Part shown: piece by piece, positions 24,752 to 34,223 of the stretch
Numbering within the stretch: position 1 is the first letter of the stretch
How the letters are laid out: every line of letters starts with the position of its first letter
DNA from: JAQTTT01 sp041652755
GTDB lineage: Archaea; Nanobdellota; Nanobdellia; Tiddalikarchaeales; Tiddalikarchaeaceae
Length of the DNA: 64,000 bases
Assembly: GCA_041652755.1 (NCBI GenBank)
Contig: JBAZGS010000006.1
Location: forward strand, 7,858 to 71,857
Reading direction: 5' to 3'
Notes under the pieces: model-generated
The model's database searches: none
Told to the model about the DNA's origin: nothing
The model's input: only the letters and a program-made list of their open reading frames with translations
Program-made: the position numbers and the translations under genes

Positions 24752-26287
24752 ATGACTATAGGCCACATCATTGGAGGACGCGTTGGAGAGCACTTATTAA
24801 TAAGATTAAAAAATGACTCCAATGTAAATGTGGGGGATTTGTTAATCTGCCAAGACAAAGGCTTAACTTTTTATTTGAAAATAATAGACAAATTAATCTC
24901 ATCATCAATTCCTTCGCAGTTTATTGAGGAAATGAGCGGCCAAGAATTAGAGCTTGATAAAGAGGTTGAATTATTTGATGAGAAAGAAAGGTTTTATCCT
25001 TTGGCTTATGCCAAAATATTAAGAGTGAAATCTGATAATTTTTCATTCGCAAGAACTATTCCTTCGTTTTTTTCAAAAGTAAGAAAAATAGAATCACAAG
25101 ATTTGGAATTTATGAAAAACAATGAAGGAGTTAACATTGGGCATTTAAGAGTTGGAGGTGATTGCCTAAAAGACATTACTGTCAAGCTTCCTGCAAAGAC
25201 TTTAGTCAGCCATCACGTTTTAATCAGCGCCGCAACAGGAAAAGGTAAAAGCAATTTCACCAAAGTGTTTGTGAAAGGTTTGATGGAATCAGATTTTGTT
25301 TCATGCCTAATCATTGACCCTCACTGTGAATACTATGGAGGCAAAGGCTTTAAGGGACTGTCAAGCATTAATTCTGACAGGATTGAATATTTCACACCTA
25401 ATTGGAAGGATAATTTTAACAGCATTGATTTAAGGATTCATTCAAGCGACTTAGTTCCTGGAGATTTCTTTGGAATAACTGAACTATCAGATGCCCAGAA
25501 AGAAGCAATGGATGCAATGTATAAAGTATTCAATAATCAATGGGTAAGAACTTTGCTAATAGATGAAACAATTAACACTATTTATGAAAAATTAGGCAGG
25601 AATGTCAGCCCGGCAACGCTTTATGCCCTGAAAAGAAGAATTAACTACACTTTAGAACTAGAAGACGGCGAAAGAGGATTGGCTTTTGACTTGAATGAAA
25701 GAAGAATATCTAGCATTTTTCAGCTAATACAAGAAGCTGTCTGCAAAGGCAAGATAATAATAATTGACACTTCAATGCTTGGCAGCGAAGCAGAAAAATT
25801 AGTAAGTGCAGCAATTGTTAAAAGAATGTTTAATTTTTACAGGAAATCAAAACAAATTAACCCTGAAGCTTTTAGTAACCTGCCAGAACTTCTAATAATA
25901 TTTGAAGAAGCTCCACGAGTGCTAGGGATTGAAGCATTAAGCCATGGAAGCAATGTGTTTGAAAAAATAGCAAGGGAAGGAAGAAAATTCAAAGTAGGCC
26001 TATGCGCAATTACCCAAATGCCAAGCCTTATTCCAAAAGAGATTCTTAGCCAAATGAACACTAAAGTCATTTTGGGCATGCCTTCGCAGTCCGACAGAAA
26101 CGCAGTGATTGAATCCAGCTCGCAAAACATCAGCGATGAAGGCCCTGAAATACAAATATTAGACAAAGGGGAAGCAATCATTACAAGCCCATTCATTGAT
26201 TTCCCAATGCCTGTTAAGATTTTTAATTTTGATGAATTGGTTAAGAATTCTTCAGTTAAAAAAAATGTTTCAGGTTTAGGGGTATGA
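24752..26287 (+). CDS. herA: HerA hexameric DNA translocase
   Basis: A 511-residue FtsK/HerA-type ATPase that drives DNA end resection with NurA. The N-terminal HAS beta-barrel (GHIIGGRVGEHLLIRL) is followed by Walker A AATGKGKSN (160-168), IIDPHCEYYG, and Walker B LLIIFEEAPRVLG. The arginine-finger/sensor region (GEGRKF-like AREGRKFKVGL) is present. The length is normal. Its stop overlaps the mre11 start by 4 nt (ATGA). Confidence 0.95.
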   Translation: MTIGHIIGGRVGEHLLIRLKNDSNVNVGDLLICQDKGLTFYLKIIDKLISSSIPSQFIEEMSGQELELDKEVELFDEKERFYPLAYAKILRVKSDNFSFARTIPSFFSKVRKIESQDLEFMKNNEGVNIGHLRVGGDCLKDITVKLPAKTLVSHHVLISAATGKGKSNFTKVFVKGLMESDFVSCLIIDPHCEYYGGKGFKGLSSINSDRIEYFTPNWKDNFNSIDLRIHSSDLVPGDFFGITELSDAQKEAMDAMYKVFNNQWVRTLLIDETINTIYEKLGRNVSPATLYALKRRINYTLELEDGERGLAFDLNERRISSIFQLIQEAVCKGKIIIIDTSMLGSEAEKLVSAAIVKRMFNFYRKSKQINPEAFSNLPELLIIFEEAPRVLGIEALSHGSNVFEKIAREGRKFKVGLCAITQMPSLIPKEILSQMNTKVILGMPSQSDRNAVIESSSQNISDEGPEIQILDKGEAIITSPFIDFPMPVKIFNFDELVKNSSVKKNVSGLGV

Positions 26288-27432
26288 AGCTAATAATTTG
26301 TTCAGACACTCATTTAGGCAGGAAAAATTTTAAGGTAAACGAAAGGGAGAATGATTTTTTTGAATCCTTTAAGCAAGTAATTGACTACTCAATAAATAAT
26401 GAAGCTAAGGCAGTTTTGCATGCAGGAGACTTGTTTGACACTTCAAAGCCAAACATTAATGTAATAATCTTCGCAGTGGAACAATTGAAAAGATTAAAAG
26501 CAAAAAACATACCTTTTTTTATAGTCTCAGGAAGCCACGATATTGGAACTTATGACTCATTCCTTAATGTTTTAGACACTGTTGGTTTATGCATTAATTT
26601 AACAAGCAAAAGATACTATGAATTGAAAGATGAAAGCCTTTTGCTTAAAGGCGAAAAATTTAATGAATTGTTTGTCTCTGGAATTCCCGGAAAAAACAAT
26701 ATAATAAATGAGCTTGAGTGCTTAAAGCCTATTATTCCGAAAGATTCTTTCAGCATCTTCATGTTCCACCACATAATCGAAGACATTAGCCCCTTGTTTA
26801 GCTCCTTAAAAAAAAGCATGCTGCCTAAAGGGTTTGACTTATATGTTTCAGGGCACTGGCATGAAAAATTCATAACTACTTATGACAAATCCCAACTGAT
26901 TTATCCAGGAAGCACTGAGAACTGCGACTTAAACGAGATGAAAAGCGAAAAAAAAGGATTTTTTGAATACGAAACCCTTAGTAAAAAATTTGAATTCATC
27001 GAATTAAAAACGCGAAAGTCAATAATTCATGAAATTGACTGCACTGGGCTTAATCCTGAAGAAATAACTGATAAAATGGAAGGATTGGTGAAGCCTGCTA
27101 ACCAAGAAATGATTTTTTTCATGCTGAAAGGAAAGATGAAAAAAGGGCTGAAATCAGAGATTAACAGGCAACGAATAACTGAATTAGCAATAAAGAATAA
27201 TTATTTGCTTTCAAAGATTTACCTCAACCAATTAGAGGATGCTTTCAGCGAGCAAATAATAATGGGTAAAAAAAGCATTAGTGAAATAGAATCGGAATTT
27301 TTATTAAGCAAAGGATTCGGCAAAGATGAAACCCTTGCAGCAATTAAAATAATGAAAATCATAAGCTCCAATGAGAATAATTCTATTGAATTATTGATTA
27401 ATGAACTAAGAAATGAGGCGTTTTTGAAATGA
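26284..27432 (+). CDS. mre11: Mre11 nuclease
   Basis: A 382-residue double-strand-break repair nuclease that pairs with Rad50. Motifs: CSDTHLG (motif I), AGDLFDTSKPN (motif II), VSGSHDIG (motif III), FMFHHIIED and SGHWHEK for the last metal ligands. In motif III the usual GNHD reads GSHD, so the Asn metal ligand is Ser; this may lower activity or be a lineage feature. The C-terminal half is the capping and Rad50-binding region. Stop and start overlap the neighbours by 4 nt on each side. Confidence 0.94.
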   Translation: MKLIICSDTHLGRKNFKVNERENDFFESFKQVIDYSINNEAKAVLHAGDLFDTSKPNINVIIFAVEQLKRLKAKNIPFFIVSGSHDIGTYDSFLNVLDTVGLCINLTSKRYYELKDESLLLKGEKFNELFVSGIPGKNNIINELECLKPIIPKDSFSIFMFHHIIEDISPLFSSLKKSMLPKGFDLYVSGHWHEKFITTYDKSQLIYPGSTENCDLNEMKSEKKGFFEYETLSKKFEFIELKTRKSIIHEIDCTGLNPEEITDKMEGLVKPANQEMIFFMLKGKMKKGLKSEINRQRITELAIKNNYLLSKIYLNQLEDAFSEQIIMGKKSISEIESEFLLSKGFGKDETLAAIKIMKIISSNENNSIELLINELRNEAFLK

Positions 27433-29408
27433 AGCTTTTAAGCCTTAAGCTAATAAATGTTAGAAGCCATAAAGAAAGCTTTGTTGAGTTCAAAAATGGT
27501 ATAACTGTAATCTCCGGAAAAACTGGCAGCGGAAAAAGCACAATATTAATGAGCATTTATTACGCATTGTTCGGCTCAGCAGATTTGTCAAACAATGAAA
27601 TAATGAGAAGGAATTCAAAAAAAATGCTAATAGAGCTTAAATTAACCCAAAACAATGAAGAATACACTATTATTAGGGGTCTTAAAAGGGCAAACGAATC
27701 AATAAGCATTGACAGCGATAATTTAAAAGTGCTTAAAAACAATGTCCAGCTCAATGTTTTAAGCAGAGCCAATGATATTAATTCAATAATACGGGATGTT
27801 TTAGGCTTCCCTAATGATTCAAAGCCGAACCTGATGTTTCAAGTCCTAAGCTACACAAAGCAAGACAATATCAGAAACCTCATAGAAATGAGAAAGGAAG
27901 AGAGGCAGGAATTCATTGACAAAATTTTGCAGCTGTCAAAATACAAAAGCGTTTTTGAAAACTTGAAACCCCTAATTGACAATTACTTATCAAAGCATGA
28001 ATTAATACTTCAATTAAGCGAATTTATAGTTAATGAAAAAGATTCAATAAAAAAATTACAAGAAAATATTGAAGAATTGAACGAAAAAATACTTGACAAT
28101 GAAAAAAAATTATCAGTAATCAATCCTGCAATTGAAAAAAAAACTGCTGAATATAAAAGCATGAATGAATTATTAAAGACTCTCAGGCAAAAAAATGAGC
28201 AGATAATCATCAATAATCAAAGAAGCGAGCATTTGAAAAAAAGCATTGAGAAAACAATCATTGAACAAAAAGAATTAGCTGGCAAAAAAAACGCGCTTAC
28301 CCCTAAAATAATGCTTCATGTTGAAAGCATTGACAGCTTGGCTGAAAAATTAAGCAACGAATCATCAAAGCTTAAAATCATTGAATACAAAATTTTGAGC
28401 CTGAAAAAAGACAATGAAGAAATCATGAAACTTCAAGCCTATTGCCCGACTTGCAGGCAAAAAATACCTGAAGAGCATAAAGCAATACTAGGCAAGAAGA
28501 ATAATGATGAAATCTTTGGGCTTGAAAATTCAAAAAAACCAATAATTGAATCAATAAATAAAACAAATGAATCAATTAAGAGTGCTAAAAAAAATGATGA
28601 GCTAAAAAAAGAAATAAGCACTATTGATTCAGCAATTAGTTTGCTAGAAAATCAAATAATTGCCCAAAAAAAAGAACTAAGCGATTATAAAGAAGAGAAT
28701 AATGCCTCATTAACAATTGAAATACAAAAATTAGAAAATGAATGCAGCACAATCATCTCAAAACTGAATGAATTGTCAAGCAAAAAAGCCGGAATAGCAA
28801 GCTCCAACAGTGAGCTAATGAACCAAATGCCAAGATTAAACAATGAATTAAAGCAGAAAAAAGAAAAAGTGGACGAATATGAACAAAAATCAGCAGAAAA
28901 AAATCACGTGAAACTCTGCCTTGATTTTTTGAACAAATTAAGGAATAACATAAAAGATATCAGGCAAATAATAAGAAGCAGTTTCCTTAATGATTTCAAG
29001 AACAGTTTCGCAAAAAAATTCGAAGAAATAAGGAACAATGATGACGAATACTATGTTGAAATAAACCAGGATTATGAGCCTGTTGCTTACTCTGCTGAAG
29101 GAACAGAGGTTCCCATTAACCATTTAAGCGGAGGAGAGAAAACAAGCGCTGCATTAGCTTACAGGCTGGCTTTAAGCGATTTAGCAGGCGAAATGAATAA
29201 CTTGATGCCTTCTGAACTTTTAATACTTGATGAGCCAACAACAGGATTTGACAATGACGATGTCAAATCACTTCCAATTGCACTATCCAGCCTCTCAAGC
29301 ATTCCTCAAATAATAATAGTGACTCATGAAGCTTTGCTAAAAGAAATTGCTGACAATTCAATAGATGTAGTCAAAGAGAATGGGTTTTCAAAAATAACCT
29401 ATTCATAA
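27429..29408 (+). CDS. rad50: Rad50 ATPase with zinc hook (short coiled coil)
   Basis: A 659-residue SMC-like ATPase. Walker A is GKTGSGKST (30-38), the zinc hook CPTC is at 339-342, the signature is NHLSGGEKTSAALAY and Walker B is LLILDEPTTGFD. The coiled-coil arms, about 190 residues each way, are shorter than in well-studied archaeal Rad50 proteins of about 880 residues. All functional parts remain, so this looks like a compact but active form. Its last codons overlap the convergent trm56 by 10 nt. Confidence 0.95.
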   Translation: MKLLSLKLINVRSHKESFVEFKNGITVISGKTGSGKSTILMSIYYALFGSADLSNNEIMRRNSKKMLIELKLTQNNEEYTIIRGLKRANESISIDSDNLKVLKNNVQLNVLSRANDINSIIRDVLGFPNDSKPNLMFQVLSYTKQDNIRNLIEMRKEERQEFIDKILQLSKYKSVFENLKPLIDNYLSKHELILQLSEFIVNEKDSIKKLQENIEELNEKILDNEKKLSVINPAIEKKTAEYKSMNELLKTLRQKNEQIIINNQRSEHLKKSIEKTIIEQKELAGKKNALTPKIMLHVESIDSLAEKLSNESSKLKIIEYKILSLKKDNEEIMKLQAYCPTCRQKIPEEHKAILGKKNNDEIFGLENSKKPIIESINKTNESIKSAKKNDELKKEISTIDSAISLLENQIIAQKKELSDYKEENNASLTIEIQKLENECSTIISKLNELSSKKAGIASSNSELMNQMPRLNNELKQKKEKVDEYEQKSAEKNHVKLCLDFLNKLRNNIKDIRQIIRSSFLNDFKNSFAKKFEEIRNNDDEYYVEINQDYEPVAYSAEGTEVPINHLSGGEKTSAALAYRLALSDLAGEMNNLMPSELLILDEPTTGFDNDDVKSLPIALSSLSSIPQIIIVTHEALLKEIADNSIDVVKENGFSKITYS

Positions 29409-29917
29409 AAGCTTTTGCCGCAAGAATTAGGCTTAATCCTTTTCTTAGAACCTTTAATTTCATGGCTTAATTCTTTGCCCCCAGCCAATCTGTCAAGAAC
29501 TATTGCCAAAGCTGCAACTTCACTATGAGGCTGAGAGGTAACGCTAATATTGTAGTCTGCCATTTCGTATACATCCCTAGGGACTTTCTCTCCACCAACA
29601 ACAATCAATAAATCCTTCTCTAATTTCACTTTATTTATTTGCTCGCTAAGCAACAACCCGTACATTGTAAGATGAACAATCTTAAAACCCTTTGATTTAA
29701 AATCATTAATCACTTTCCTATAATCCTTAAAATACTCTGCCTTAAACTCTCCTCCCCAAGATTTAGTGACATTGTTGACTGAATTAATCAACACTTCATC
29801 ATGCTCTCCTGAATAAACTATCTTATCAGCCAAAAAAGCCCTAGAAACCAAACCAATATGCGTTGAAATCCTCTTATCCCTCTCCCTTCTATGGTTAAGC
29901 CTTAAAACAACAATCAT
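29399..29917 (-). CDS. trm56: tRNA (cytidine(56)-2'-O)-methyltransferase Trm56
   Basis: A 172-residue SPOUT methyltransferase that methylates the 2'-O of C56 in the tRNA T-loop. Family signs: VVLRLNHRRERDKRISTHIG at the start, VHLTMYG, LIVVGGEKVPRDVYEMADYN as part of the knotted SAM site, and VTSQPHSEVAALAIVLDR. It overlaps the next upstream gene by 4 nt (ATGA), so it is the last gene of an operon reaching to truD. Confidence 0.93.
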   Translation of the reverse strand: MIVVLRLNHRRERDKRISTHIGLVSRAFLADKIVYSGEHDEVLINSVNNVTKSWGGEFKAEYFKDYRKVINDFKSKGFKIVHLTMYGLLLSEQINKVKLEKDLLIVVGGEKVPRDVYEMADYNISVTSQPHSEVAALAIVLDRLAGGKELSHEIKGSKKRIKPNSCGKSFYE

Positions 29918-30576
29918 TGCTCAAACATCTCTTTAATATCCGAAAAAGGAACATAACCTGAAAAAGTCTTTCCATTAATAACCAATGAAGGATACTCAGT
30001 GATATTATAAGAATATTTTAAAATATTAACTGAATCAAGATCTAGCGTTGAATCTATTGAATAAATAAGAGCGTTTAATCCGTACAAATCTTTTATTGTT
30101 GAAAGAACAACTGCTTGTTCATTGCATTTCGGGCAATCCTCCTTGTAAGTATAAAAATAAAGAATTGTTGAATAGCTAAGATTGCACAAATCCTTGGCAT
30201 TGTTTACATTAATCCAATTATTAATCAATGAATTAACATAGCTTCGTTTTAGCGCATAATAATCCTCATTCAAAACCCCATTATTGTTCTCGTAGGTTCC
30301 AACTTTTAAGCCTAATTCATAGGCTTTTTCATTAATAGAACTAACCCTTAAATTCATGTAATCACAGCTTATCTTGTCATTCAAATAATTCATCAATGCA
30401 ATCTCAACCTGGTTCTTTTCAACAGAATCCTTAATTGAATTCAAATCAGCGCTTAAATCTTTCTGCTTGAAGTCATTTATTAAAAAGCCTATGCTGAATC
30501 CTGATAAAAATACAACGCTTGCTAAAAAAAACGAAATTATCACATAAAATCTGAAGCTATTTTTTGGTTTAACCAT
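29914..30576 (-). CDS. Membrane-anchored thioredoxin-like protein (CxxC)
   Basis: A 220-residue protein with one N-terminal membrane anchor (residues 8-30) and an outward-facing C-terminal thioredoxin fold: LYFYTYKEDCPKCNEQAVVL holds the CPKC redox motif, and ITEYPSLVING has the cis-Pro loop. Other cysteines sit in the middle region (ISCDYM, LCNLSY). It could form or shuffle disulfides in surface proteins; the Cys-rich secreted protein 5 kb away is a possible client. I start at MVKPKNS; four more residues are possible upstream. It overlaps the GT2 gene by 8 nt. Confidence 0.75.
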   Translation of the reverse strand: MVKPKNSFRFYVIISFFLASVVFLSGFSIGFLINDFKQKDLSADLNSIKDSVEKNQVEIALMNYLNDKISCDYMNLRVSSINEKAYELGLKVGTYENNNGVLNEDYYALKRSYVNSLINNWINVNNAKDLCNLSYSTILYFYTYKEDCPKCNEQAVVLSTIKDLYGLNALIYSIDSTLDLDSVNILKYSYNITEYPSLVINGKTFSGYVPFSDIKEMFEQ

Positions 30577-31813
30577 TCCATTTATCACCCTTCTTTCTTA
30601 TAAAAAATTTGTGAAAAAAACCACTTATCCAAAATATTGAAAGGAAAAAAGAATACACAAGCAAATAGCAAGAATAAAGCAAGAAATTTTTTTTAATCTC
30701 AATTTTTTCATCGCATGATTTAAGGCTTATGTAAACAAGCAATGATGAAAATACTGTAATTAAAATAAAAATTATTAAGTCAAAATTTATTCCATAAAGA
30801 AAATAAAAAAATTTTACGTCAGGAAAAATGAATGTGAAATCAATTGCCCTCAAAAAATTAAGGCTCTTTAAAGAATTCAAAACAAACTTTAAAATTGAAT
30901 AAAAAAACAAGACAAGAACTGATAAAATTGAAAAAACATTGAATGACAAAAGTGCACTTAAAACTCCTTTCTTGACATTAAACAACAAATGCTTATATTT
31001 TATTGAATCCTCAAAATAGCCGCTGTACCATCTTTTTCTCTGGTTCAATAATTCATTCAAAACAAAAGGTGTTGAAGTATAAACAACACTGTTTAAGCTA
31101 TTTTCAATAATGTATCCATGGCTTTGGATATTGAAAGCAATTTCCATATCTTCAGTTAACGTTTCCTCATTAAAGCCTCCGATTTCTTCAATAACACTTT
31201 TTCTATAAATGCTTCCAGGCCCAGGAGTTACATACATTGAATTAAACATGCTTTGAACCTTTCTGAAAAGAATTGACAAAGAATATTCCACCCATTGCAT
31301 TTTTTCAAAAAAACTTAGTTTTTTTTTAACTTTCATGCTGCTTGAAACAGCAGCAATTTTAGGATCATCAAAGTATCCAATTAAGCTATTGAAGCTGTTT
31401 TTTTCAGCATAAGAATCAGCATCAATAATATAAATTAATTCATTTTTAGCTTTGCTTATTCCCAAATTAACAGCATTTGCTTTTCCGCCGTTTGTCTTAT
31501 TGATTAACTTAATTATCCCTTTTTTTTCCAATTTTTGGCAAATTTTTTTAGTATTATCCTTACTACCATCATTTACAACAATTATTTCAAACAATTCTTT
31601 TGGATAATCCTGCAAGTAAACGCTCATTACTGTTTTCTCAATAGACTCCTCCTCATTAAATGCAGGTATGATTGCTGAAATTGAATACTTCTTCTTTGCT
31701 TTAGGGTCAATCCATAGCCTATCATAGTTATCAACGAATATTACAACGCAAATAATGCTAAAAAAAAGCATTGAAAATGAGAATATCATTATAAAAACAA
31801 GCATTAATTCCAT
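30569..31813 (-). CDS. Membrane-bound glycosyltransferase family 2
   Basis: A 414-residue processive-type glycosyltransferase. There is one N-terminal membrane segment, then the GT2 domain with SAIIPAFNEEESI, VVNDGSKDN, YIIDADSYAE (DxD), LTEDMEIAF and QRKRWYSG (the Q/RxxRW motif), followed by three or four C-terminal membrane segments. This layout is that of polysaccharide synthases that extrude a product. The product is not known, but surface glycan is likely given its neighbours. Confidence 0.88.
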   Translation of the reverse strand: MELMLVFIMIFSFSMLFFSIICVVIFVDNYDRLWIDPKAKKKYSISAIIPAFNEEESIEKTVMSVYLQDYPKELFEIIVVNDGSKDNTKKICQKLEKKGIIKLINKTNGGKANAVNLGISKAKNELIYIIDADSYAEKNSFNSLIGYFDDPKIAAVSSSMKVKKKLSFFEKMQWVEYSLSILFRKVQSMFNSMYVTPGPGSIYRKSVIEEIGGFNEETLTEDMEIAFNIQSHGYIIENSLNSVVYTSTPFVLNELLNQRKRWYSGYFEDSIKYKHLLFNVKKGVLSALLSFNVFSILSVLVLFFYSILKFVLNSLKSLNFLRAIDFTFIFPDVKFFYFLYGINFDLIIFILITVFSSLLVYISLKSCDEKIEIKKNFLLYSCYLLVYSFFLSIFWISGFFHKFFIRKKGDKWNG

Positions 31814-31858
31814 TATTTAAAGTAATTAATATTAACTATAAAAAACTATTGAAACTCT

Positions 31859-33082
31859 TTAAATCCTGTAAATATTAATAATCTCGCAAGAATCATTATT
31901 AATCACTTTCACTAATTCATAGCTAGAATAGTCACTGTTAAAGCATGGATTAAAGCTTGAGACAACAATATAAGAAGCATTAGAATCAGCCACCCTTTGG
32001 CCAATATTGCAAGGCTCAGAGATTGCAATGCTAGAAAGATTAGAATAATAAGAAACTGTTGGCCAAAAATTCGACAAAATCAAAACATCACTTTTTTCTT
32101 CGAAAAATCTTGACAACTCAACCAAATTATCGTTAACTGAGCAAATGATTTCATAAAAAAACATTGAATAATATAGTGAAAAAGTGAAAAACACTAATAT
32201 TAGTAATATAAAAACTAAATCAAACTTCATTAGTTTAGAAAAAAACATTGCAGCAAAAGGAAGCAATGGAATCAAATACCTTGGCTCCTTATGGGTCATT
32301 AATTGCAAAGTCAAAAATATAACAAGTAAAGGAACTAAAAAAAACAAGTCTTTTTTGTTATATTTATAATTTTTTACAAACAATAAAAATAAAATACTTA
32401 TACCTAAAATTGTAAAAATGTTTATAAAATAATAAAAAAATCCTGAATTGTTAGAAACATAACTTAATGCCAAAAAGAATGTCTCAAATCCAATATGATT
32501 GCCCCATAAAAAAATGGGGATGAAAAAAACAATTAATCCAATTAGCATTTTTGCATAATCTTTTTTCTTTGAAAAAAATAAATACAACAAAGAAACTATT
32601 AAAACACTAATCCCTAAAGGGTACCTTGTTAAAAATGCAAGGCTTGAAAACAAATAACTTAAATAAAAAAACAAATCATTTTTTTTATAAATGTAATTTT
32701 TTATGAAAAATATTGCAAAAATCACAAAAGATGAGCTTAAAATTTCAGTCATCAATTTTTCAGAATACATCAAAAATATTGGAAAACAAAACATTATAAT
32801 CAGCACTTTAAAGTCCTTTGAAAGCAAATAAAGGCTTAATAAAAAAAAACTTAAAATAAAAAGCGGAACAGTTGAAAATATTAAACTGTCTATTTTAAAA
32901 GTATAAAAAATTGAAACAATTAATGGCAATATTGGAGGCCTTATGTTTTCAAAATAAATCTTTTCACCACTGAAATACTTCGCATTCATCAAATAAACAT
33001 GCTCATCCCATTCAGTATTAGGCTTGACAAAAATAAGGCTAGAAAAAACTATTAATATTAGCAATATTATTTCTTTTTTCAT
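31859..33082 (-). CDS. Polytopic glycosyltransferase-like membrane protein (GT39/PMT-like)
   Basis: A 407-residue protein with about ten to twelve membrane helices. The N-terminal loop after the first helix has NTEWDEHVYLMNAKYFSG, resembling the DE motif of dolichol-phosphate-sugar transferases, and RPPILPL follows as in PMT_2 proteins. The last 90 residues form a soluble domain with two or three Cys. It would transfer sugar from a lipid carrier onto protein or glycan outside the cell. I start at MKKEIILLILIVF; the start overlaps the truD stop by 4 nt. Confidence 0.72.
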   Translation of the reverse strand: MKKEIILLILIVFSSLIFVKPNTEWDEHVYLMNAKYFSGEKIYFENIRPPILPLIVSIFYTFKIDSLIFSTVPLFILSFFLLSLYLLSKDFKVLIIMFCFPIFLMYSEKLMTEILSSSFVIFAIFFIKNYIYKKNDLFFYLSYLFSSLAFLTRYPLGISVLIVSLLYLFFSKKKDYAKMLIGLIVFFIPIFLWGNHIGFETFFLALSYVSNNSGFFYYFINIFTILGISILFLLFVKNYKYNKKDLFFLVPLLVIFLTLQLMTHKEPRYLIPLLPFAAMFFSKLMKFDLVFILLILVFFTFSLYYSMFFYEIICSVNDNLVELSRFFEEKSDVLILSNFWPTVSYYSNLSSIAISEPCNIGQRVADSNASYIVVSSFNPCFNSDYSSYELVKVINNDSCEIINIYRI

Positions 33083-34221
33083 CCAACCAGCTCCCTTAAA
33101 ACCATTGTTGCATAAGAGCTTTTCTCCAAGCAAAAACTCACTGTGTAATAATCTTTTTTCACATCAATTATTTTAAAGTTCTTAGGAAAAATCAATGTCT
33201 TTCTCATAGCTCCTCTTGAGCTTATCTCAGGATAGCTCCTAACCTTAAAATCTGACAAAGTAATATTCTCTTTTTCTAAAATTTTTTCATAAACAGCTGC
33301 ACCCATGCTTTTCAAATCAGATTCGTGCCCTGGCAAAACCAGCTCAAAATCAGAGATTAAGCCTTTTTTGTACAGTTCAGACAAAGCAAGATTAAACAGA
33401 TATGATTGATAGGAATAAACCAAAATTTTTGCAATATTTTTAGGCAGCCTCCTGATAGAATTCACGTAATCATTGGAGTATTTCACCAAATGATTCAACA
33501 CCATTCTTTCAATTGTTAAATATTTCGGGAAAATTTCTAGCGCCCCTTTCCAATCCTTCCAATTATCCCACAGATACTGCCTGGCTTTCTTGCTCTCCTC
33601 ACCTTCCTGCTCATAAGCTTTTGCAAGCAACTCCTTCAAAGCTTCCTCATAATTCTCCCTTAAAATACTCTTTCCAATAAAATGATTGTTAGGCCTTTGT
33701 ATTCCGAACCTTTGCTCTCCGAAAAAATTCAAAATACCTCCATCTAATAATTCTTTGAATTCTTTCAAGGATTTCTTCACGTTTTTGCACTCATAATTCC
33801 TGACAGTAACTATGAATTCATTGCCAACTAAATCCCCTAACCTTAAAGGCTCATCGCTTGTGAAAAAATCCTTTAACTCAATGTCTTTAATCTTAATATT
33901 TTTCAATACTTCTTCGCTGACTCCTTTAACACTGACTAATTGCTCAGTAATGGCGCTTCTGTCTTTTGTTCCTGCAAAAGTGAATCTTTTCCAGCTAGTA
34001 TGGCAATATTTAGCAATCTTATTAATAGCATCCATTGTTGTCCAATTGCTTTTTTTTAAAATAAAATAAGTGTAAGCTCCTGGCTTTTTTTCAGGCTTTT
34101 TCATAACTTCTTTAACCATGAAGTCTTCAAATTTTTCCTTAATGTAACCTTTTGTAGGATTATTGAATTGCTTAGCATTTATGCCAAAATCCTCAAAATT
34201 AACCTTGAAATCCTTATACAT
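33079..34221 (-). CDS. truD: tRNA pseudouridine synthase TruD
   Basis: A 380-residue enzyme that makes pseudouridine (position 13) in tRNA. The catalytic motif FAGTKDRSA (D87) is followed by the TruD insertion domain, LGDLVGNEFIVTVR, and FFGEQRFGIQRPNNHFIG. The length fits archaeal members. It lies 2 nt after the small membrane-protein gene and starts the run of glycan genes, so an RNA-modifying enzyme shares an operon with envelope functions. Confidence 0.94.
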   Translation of the reverse strand: MYKDFKVNFEDFGINAKQFNNPTKGYIKEKFEDFMVKEVMKKPEKKPGAYTYFILKKSNWTTMDAINKIAKYCHTSWKRFTFAGTKDRSAITEQLVSVKGVSEEVLKNIKIKDIELKDFFTSDEPLRLGDLVGNEFIVTVRNYECKNVKKSLKEFKELLDGGILNFFGEQRFGIQRPNNHFIGKSILRENYEEALKELLAKAYEQEGEESKKARQYLWDNWKDWKGALEIFPKYLTIERMVLNHLVKYSNDYVNSIRRLPKNIAKILVYSYQSYLFNLALSELYKKGLISDFELVLPGHESDLKSMGAAVYEKILEKENITLSDFKVRSYPEISSRGAMRKTLIFPKNFKIIDVKKDYYTVSFCLEKSSYATMVLRELVG

Positions 34222-34223
34222 GA

